From contig NW_006917092.1 of assembly GCF_000516985.1 (NCBI RefSeq), positions 6,141,888 through 6,205,887 on the forward strand: DNA of 64,000 nt, written 5' to 3'. Shown here piece by piece: positions 57,916-64,000 of this stretch. The translations under genes and the position numbers were made by a program. A model generated the notes under the pieces. It saw nothing but the letters and a program-made list of their open reading frames with translations, had not been told where the DNA came from and did not search any database. The DNA is from Pestalotiopsis fici W106-1 (taxonomy: Eukaryota > Ascomycota > Sordariomycetes > Amphisphaeriales > Sporocadaceae). Each line of letters opens with the position of its first letter. The stretch's first letter is position 1.

Positions 57916-58498
57916 ATGGCAGCCAACGCACAGGTGCCAAAGGCTGCGACTGGTAACTCCCAGGGAACACCCGAAGAATGGACCGAGGAGCAACTGGAAG
58001 ATGCTCTAGAGAAGTTGAAAATCCTCCATGTCAAGGTATGTCGGAGATTTATTGCCTGCAATGTTCTGCCACGGCGGCTCAACTTGGACAAAAACGCCCC
58101 GACCACGGCATTTACCATAGCTAACTACGATGTCTCCCATGCAGTGTCGCGAACTTAGGACAACGATCCCACGCATGCTTGAGCCCTTGGCCTTGAAACA
58201 CACCACTCGTACGTGTTTTTACGATTCCAATCTATTATCCGATTGCGACAGCCTGGAAAACTGTCACTAAAGTATAACCATTGCAGCACAAGATGCCCTG
58301 AACACTTTGCAGAAGTCGGTCGCAGGCGCTTCAACCGAAATAGAAGACTTCCGCTCTCTATACAAGAGCGAAGATACGAAGAAAGTCTTTGACCAAGCCC
58401 AAAAGAGTCGGCAGGTACAACCAAAGGATATCAAGGCGTGGCGAGCACGAGACCATCCCGATTGGTTGGATGTCAAAGAGAAGGCATCGTCTACATAA
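57916..58498 (+). CDS. Small conserved-looking helical protein, 131 residues, function unknown
   Basis: Exons 57916-58035, 58145-58208 and 58287-58498; GT-AG introns with branch CTAACTAC in the first and consistent phases. The spliced product reads EEWTEEQLEDALEKLKILHV joined to KCRELRTTIPRMLEPL, then ALNTLQKSVAGASTEIEDFR and the end WRARDHPDWLDVKEKASS. It is almost all helical and charged, without signal peptide or membrane segment. Its size and helix pattern would suit a subunit of a larger nuclear complex such as Mediator, but I cannot place it in a family. Confidence 0.7.
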
Positions 58499-59422
58499 AA
58501 TGCTGGCGTCTATTTGATTTGCGGCCATATACCCAGGCGTTGAAGTGGCGTTCGGGCAGGATATTGCGCGGAGTTTGTGGCAATCCAAAATCTCGCAGGA
58601 TGGTTTGTTTCTTAGGCGTACGGAATTGGTTATGCCGTCATTTCATTACATGACGGCAGGGCATTGGGAATGAATAAATTGGTGGTTTGACATGTGCATC
58701 ACCTACAGCAATACCTCCATGCCGCCAGGAGCTCGCCGACGGTGGAATCAGCAGTACTTACAAATTCGAAATATGAGAATGTGCTGGCTTCGATGTTGCT
58801 CTCTGCCAACAAGGCTATCGCGTTTCCAATGCGCTTGCATTATCCTTCTCAATGTAGTATCACTATGCAGTGTCATCTTGTATCAGAGCAAAGCAGATGA
58901 CAGCTGCATGACATAATAGCCAGCTGGCAGCGAGCGACCGAGCACCGAGTACGAATAATATCAATACTGCGACCGCAGAGAAAAATGATATCTGCTGCAT
59001 TAGACTGCGCGGTTCCTGATTATGTGCCAATTCATGGATGAATAAATTTTTCAACTTAGCTAACTCGGAATAGCATTCACCGCTTAATATTTACGACCAC
59101 TATCAGGCGTAAAGTTGAGCAGCATCGACAAGCACATTCGCATTCTCATCCATCGCCTAGTTGTCCGTCCGTCCACCCACTAGCCCCAAGAAATCACAGC
59201 GCCCACTGCCCCACCAAAATTCACCAAAATTTCGAAATCTGCCTTCGAACCCCTCCCCCCAGTTGTAGTGAGAACCGCGTTTGGGCCTGACAACCTACTA
59301 CAAGCAGGCAACGAGTTGATCCTTTGGTGACTCACAACCAAGAGAGCCTCGCACTTAAAACACGTCGAATCTCTACATCATCATCAGCCTGATCCCGGAT
59401 TTTTCGACCGACAACCGCGAAC
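58499..59422. other. Intergenic region upstream of eIF3c
   Basis: About 920 bases. The last 250 are rich in C and CA/CT runs (CCACCCACTAGCCCC, CCCCTCCCCCC) as often found in promoters of translation genes in these fungi. No gene seen. Confidence 0.5.
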
Positions 59423-62087
59423 ATGTCTCGATTCTTCACCGGTGGCGACAGCTCCAGCGAGAGCTCCTCGGACGAGGAAGAACTTTACTCTGAAGAGGAG
59501 GAGGAAGACCAGGACGTTGAAGAGGACTCTGATGAGGAGGACTCCGATGAGGATGATGACGATGACTCCGACGATGATTCCAGCGACTCAGATGCTGGTG
59601 GCAAGCAGGGTGCCAACCGTTTCTTGAAGGATGCCGACTCCTCAGACAGCGACGAAAGCGACGACGAGAGAGTCAAGACGGTCAAGAGCGCCAAGGACAA
59701 GCGCTACCAAGAGCTCGAGGCCATTATCAAGGCGATCGAGAACGGCGAGAAGATCAACGACTGGGGCTCCATTTCCACAGGTAGGGAACACTACATTACG
59801 ACTAGAGGTCCGCATCGAGAACCAATGCTAACAGGCACGTCTAGAGTTTGACAAGCTGAACCGACATGCATCCAAGGTTGGCGGCGATTCCAGCAACCCC
59901 CCCAAGGTCTACATCAAGGCCTTGGTGGAACTTGAGGACTTCATGAACGAGACCATCTCCAAGCAGAAGGTCACTCCCAAGAAGATGAACGCGACCAACG
60001 CCCGTGGTTTGAACGCCGTCAAGCAAAAGATTCGAAAGCTCACCAAAGACTACCAGACCCAGGTCGATGCTTTCAAGGCCGATGAGGATGATTTCATGAA
60101 GTCCGAAGACGAGGCTCCCAAGCCCAAGCCCAGGAAGGCAAAGGTCACCGACGTCTACATTGAGGCCCCTACTGCCGAAGACGACGGTGAGTTCGCTACT
60201 GTCGGCAAGGGCGGAAAGGCCCTCCAATTCACTCCCGAGAGTATCTTCAAGCACCTCAGATCCATTGTCGAGTCACGAGGAAAGAAGAACACCGACCGCC
60301 TTGAGCAGATCAAGATCATGGAGAAGCTTCATGAGGTGGCAGTTACTCCTTACCAGAAAATCCGAGTCCTCTTGACTCTCGTCTCTGCCAGATTCGACCT
60401 TAGCAGCGGTCCCTCCAGCTCCATGCCTGTCGAGCAGTGGAAAGCTGCCGAGAAGGACATCTCTTCTCTTTTCGAGGTTCTCGATCAGAACCAGGATCAC
60501 ATTGTTGTCGAGGGCGCCGAGGAGTGGGAGGATGACGAGAAGCAGCCCACCATCCTGGAGGGTGAGAAATACCTCAAGGTTCCTGGCAGCATTGTTTCAT
60601 TTGTGGAGCGCTTGGACGACGAGCTCACTCGCTCTCTGCAAATCATCGACCCTCACACTTCCGAGTACATCGAGCGTCTGTCAGACGAAGGCTCCTTGTA
60701 CAATGTCATCTTCCGTGGCCAGCTTTACTACGAGCACCTCCGCAAGGACAGCGCATTGGAAGTGCCCCAGGATAGCATTAACCGCATCGTGATGCGCCGT
60801 CTTGAGCACGTCTACTTCAAGCCCGCCCAGGTTGTCAAGATTCTGGAGGAGAACGCCTGGAAAGCAACATCCACTGGTGTTGTCTCAACCATCACGCCGC
60901 AAACCGAGGTCATCGAGGCCGGCAAGCTTGTCAACGTCCTTTGTAACTACCTCTTCTCAAACAGCGAGGGCATTATTCGGGCTCGTGCTATGCTATGCCA
61001 GATCTACTTTTTGGCTCTGCACGACGAGTACTACAAGGCTCGCGACATGATGCTCATGTCGCACTTGCAGGAGACTATCAACAGCTTTGATGTCCTTACA
61101 CAGATCTTGTATAACAGGACACTCGTTCAGGTTGGTCTCTGTGCTTTCCGCAAGGGTCTTGTGTACGATGCCCAAAACACTCTGCAGGAGATTTGCGGTT
61201 CTGGCAGGCAAAAGGAGCTCCTGGCTCAGGGTGTCATGATTCAGCGCTACGCTCAGGTCTCCCCTGAGCAAGAGAGACTGGAGAAGCAGAGACAGCTTCC
61301 TTTCCACATGCACATCAACCTCGAGCTGCTCGAGTGTGTATATCTGACCTGCAGCATGCTTCTCGAGATTCCTCTTCTCGCCCAGACTGGCTCTTCGCCC
61401 GATGTTAAGAAGCGCGTCATTAGCAAGACCTACCGCCGTATGCTCGAGTACCACGAGCGCCAGATTTTCACCGGTCCCCCGGAGAACACCAGAGACCATG
61501 TGATGCAAGCCTCGAGGGCTCTGGCTGCTGGCGAGTGGAAGAAGGCCACTACCTTCATTCACAACATCAAGATCTGGGAACTCATGCCCGACAGTGATGG
61601 TATCAAGACCATGCTCTCCAAGCAGATTCAAGAGGAAGGTCTCCGCACATATCTCTTCACCTACGCCCCCTACTACGACACACTCGCTGTCGCCACCTTG
61701 TCGGCAATGTTCGAACTCGAGGACCGCAAGGTTGCTGCCATTGTCAGCAAGATGATCAGCCACGAGGAGCTTGCCGCTGCTCTTGATCAGGTCACATCGA
61801 CCGTCATCTTCCGCAAGGGTGTTGAGTTGTCTCGCCTGCAGAGCCTGGCCCTCACCCTGTCCGACAAGGCTGCCGCCCTCATCGAGACCAACGAGAGGAC
61901 ATTGGAGCAACGTACCCAGGGTACTGCCAATGCTTTCGACCGCCGCGGCCAGAACCAGCGTGGAGGTCAAAGAGGAGGTGGCCAGAGGGGAGGCAGAGGT
62001 GGCGCAAGAGGAGGTGGCACAGGTCAACGGCAAGCCGGCGGTACACAGTTCACCGGTGGTGCGCTGGGTGCTGCGGTTCGGGGCTAA
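59423..62087 (+). CDS. nip1: Eukaryotic translation initiation factor 3 subunit C, 866 residues
   Basis: Exons 59423-59780 and 59845-62087, GT-AG, joining STG to EFDKL. The start [20 protein letters not shown] and the long acidic Ser/Asp/Glu run (about 8-85) are diagnostic of eIF3c (yeast Nip1). The body carries the family's helical repeats ([34 protein letters not shown]). The PCI domain sits near the C-terminus ([46 protein letters not shown]). The tail is RGG-rich. It is a core part of eIF3, which brings mRNA and initiator tRNA to the 40S ribosome in the cytoplasm. Strong codon bias towards C-ending codons shows high expression. Intact, single intron. Confidence 0.97.
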
Positions 62088-62755
62088 AGCATGTTGTCTG
62101 GTCTCTCGGTCTTGTAATTAATGCATATGGAGTCGGTTTCATTTTCGCAAAAACACTATGGTGTACCGGCAGTTTTCTGATGCCAGTGCACACGGAATGG
62201 ATGGTCATGAATAGAGAGAAAATTGAGCATTCTTTCAAGTTAGCTGCCTATGCGACGTCCGATTGAGTCAAATCCTTGGGTGAAGTGACTGTGACGTTCT
62301 CCACTACCAAGTTGACAATGAGAGCTTCAATTTAACCTTGCCTGCTTTATAATTCATTAAGGTTCGACACATGTAGACGCTTCACCACGATTCCATGGTC
62401 TCTATAGTGGTGACTGACTCGGGACATGTCTGACTAATACCCGCGCGGTCAGAGGCCGCGGATACGGACGCCCGAGTTCAGCGGCAAAGTCCCAGCAGGT
62501 GTGCGTGTGTGTGTGTGTACCCGACCCCACTACAAATCAAGGATCGCAACTCGTTATCGACCGACTACTGTGAACTCGCTTTGCTTTGCAATAGCTGACA
62601 GATTTGCAAAACCTTCCAAGACTAATTAATCGGTTGTCTCCTTAGCCGAGCGAGGCGCGTGACGAAAGCACAATGGCGCTGTATCCTGCCTCTTTACCTG
62701 TTGGCCCTTGAGAGACTTGTTTTTTTCCATTTACTCGTATCATTCCGTTTCATAA
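62088..62755. other. Intergenic region with a short GT microsatellite
   Basis: About 670 bases, holding eIF3c terminator and the next promoter. It contains a (GT)n-like run at about 62500-62518. No gene seen. Confidence 0.5.
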
Positions 62756-63544
62756 ATGTACCTCCGTTGGACGTTGAGAAGTGCTGTTGCTACCACCAGA
62801 CTTGGACTTACAGCTCAGCTTGCCCCAATTTCAACTGTCGGAAAACCTGCACTTTCCCCTCGAACGATTCGACTGAAGACAGCTTCGGCTCAAACTAGAC
62901 TGGCCATGTCAACTTCCCCAGACACCGCCACGACGGCGACTACGACATCAGCGCCGCCTTGTCCCGAACAAGAGAAGTCGAAGACGACGCCGACATCCGA
63001 TGACGATAAATCCGGGGAAGACAAGGCCGCTTCATTGCCGCCTCTGTCTGCTGCCGAATTCCGACAATACAATGCCATGGCCGACCACATGGACATGTTT
63101 CACAACCACTTTCGCTCGACGTGGAATCTGCTCTGGAGCGCATGCGAGTCTGGGAAGCGGCCGGCGGGCATGTCGCTGCGGGCGTTTATCAACCAGGGCC
63201 TGCAGTTTGTGCACCACCTAGAGATGCACCACGGGATCGAGGAGGCGCACATCTTCCCCGTGCTCGCCCGGCGCATGCCCGAGTTCAAGGCCGGCAAGGG
63301 CAACGGCGCCGCCGAGCTCCTTCGCCAGCACCGACAGATCCACAAGGGTATGGACGGGCTCGAGGAGTATCTCAAGGACGTTCAGGCCGGGCGCGAAGAG
63401 TTCAATCTCGCGCGTCTCCGTGAGCGCATGGAGAGCTGGTCGGATGTCCTGTGGACGCACCTTGATCAGGAGGTCAAGACACTTGGGGCAGAGAATATGA
63501 GAAAATACTGGACGCTTGAAGAGATGAAGCGAATGCCCATGTAA
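62756..63544 (+). CDS. Hemerythrin-like (HHE cation-binding) protein, probably mitochondrial, 262 residues
   Basis: Single exon. Residues 1-50 are basic and hydroxylated without acids (MYLRWTLRSAVATTRLGLTA, then RTIRLKTASAQTR), a good mitochondrial targeting peptide. A Thr/Ser/Pro-rich acidic linker follows, then the four-helix HHE domain (about 98-260): His111 and His116 in HMDMFHNHF, the VHHLEMHHGIEEAHIFP stretch with His153, His154, His158, His159 and His165, His-rich RQHRQIHKGM and WTHLDQE. These residues can hold a di-iron centre for O2, NO or iron handling. A shorter cytosolic form from Met 62906 (MSTSPD) is possible. Closely linked to eIF3c but not functionally related. Confidence 0.88.
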   Translation: MYLRWTLRSAVATTRLGLTAQLAPISTVGKPALSPRTIRLKTASAQTRLAMSTSPDTATTATTTSAPPCPEQEKSKTTPTSDDDKSGEDKAASLPPLSAAEFRQYNAMADHMDMFHNHFRSTWNLLWSACESGKRPAGMSLRAFINQGLQFVHHLEMHHGIEEAHIFPVLARRMPEFKAGKGNGAAELLRQHRQIHKGMDGLEEYLKDVQAGREEFNLARLRERMESWSDVLWTHLDQEVKTLGAENMRKYWTLEEMKRMPM

Positions 63545-64000
63545 GAGTTTTTATGATTCGGATATTCGCGTGCAAATTAGAAGCCGGGAGGCAGTGCCAG
63601 TTATTTATCTAGTGATACCAAAGACTATTCCATTTGCATGACATAGAGTATTTTCAGGTAGAATCTCACTAACATGAGTGTATATGGCAATATTGGTATT
63701 TTTGGTTGTCTGCTGCAACTGTATATTACCATCAAGATCCCACGAATGGTTACTGTACCAGGTGAAGGCCCCAGCATATTAGCATCGTTTGTAGACAATG
63801 AAATAGCCATGTGGCTGCTTCCCAAAACAGACGGGGACATAGCACACGAACTTGTGGAACAAAAGTGATGGGACAATGCCATGGATGTAAAGCAATATTC
63901 TTTCTTGGTCCAGTAGCAGAAATCGAGCGCCCGTCCGAACGAAAAAGTTCGTTCGTAGTAATACTTTTCCTTGGCGAAATGAATCAATACGAAAAATGGA
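63545..64000. other. Non-coding end of window
   Basis: About 450 bases with 3' region of the hemerythrin-like gene. The frames on both strands have no domain. Confidence 0.45.

Noticed and set aside
60993..62033. 346-codon open frame on the minus strand
   Set aside because: Fully antisense to eIF3c; it arises from the strong codon bias of that gene.
62500..62518. (GT)n microsatellite
   Set aside because: Too short to be of note; ordinary simple repeat.

Overview
The window is nuclear DNA of a filamentous ascomycete, most likely a Sordariomycete. The genes have short GT-AG introns (mostly 49-80 bases) with CTAAC-like branch sites. One edge carries a full eIF3c gene of the Pezizomycotina type. 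AT-rich blocks show the C-to-T and G-to-A signature of repeat-induced point mutation (RIP). I cannot name the species from sequence alone.

Layout. 0-11.9 kb is an accessory, decaying stretch: a broken F-box/ankyrin gene, an intact tyrosinase, a broken tandem-repeat lectin-like gene, an unrecognised 262-residue gene, and remnants of a HET-domain gene and a membrane transporter. 12.1-32.6 kb holds nine genes that look like a secondary-metabolite tailoring set: SDR, EthD-domain protein, cupin, DMATS-type aromatic prenyltransferase, second cupin, NAD(P)-binding SDR, secreted BBE-type FAD oxidase, Zn2Cys6 regulator and a third SDR. No PKS, NRPS or terpene synthase is in view. A 15-base motif (GATCTSACCTGCATG and close variants) recurs in the non-coding DNA around the first six of these genes and may be the regulator's site. 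33.8-37.2 kb is an AT-rich island of nested mobile elements (a solo LTR with its target duplication, a RIP-mutated sister LTR, and a long-TIR element), which truncates a second Zn2Cys6 gene. 40.6-42.9 kb is an intact Zn2Cys6 / fungal_trans regulator. 44.2-46.1 kb is a Fot1/pogo-like DNA transposon with perfect 45-base TIRs, a TA duplication and a dead interior. Right behind it, 46.3-52.6 kb, lies a large NLR-type gene (Helo-like N-terminus, NACHT, ankyrin repeats) with one in-frame stop and one possible frameshift. From 53.9 kb the DNA becomes conserved core: a 3'-5' exonuclease, a FAR1-type DNA-binding protein, a small unknown protein, eIF3c and a hemerythrin-like protein.

How the genes may work together. 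Two cupins, several SDRs, a prenyltransferase, a flavin oxidase and a pathway regulator resemble the accessory genes of fungal salicylaldehyde-type clusters (flavoglaucin, sordarial, trichoxide families). In those clusters a highly reducing PKS supplies the chain. Here that enzyme would have to be elsewhere, lost, or replaced by another aromatic substrate source. This is inference from gene content. Coordinates of spliced genes are the outer CDS limits, with exons given in the evidence.
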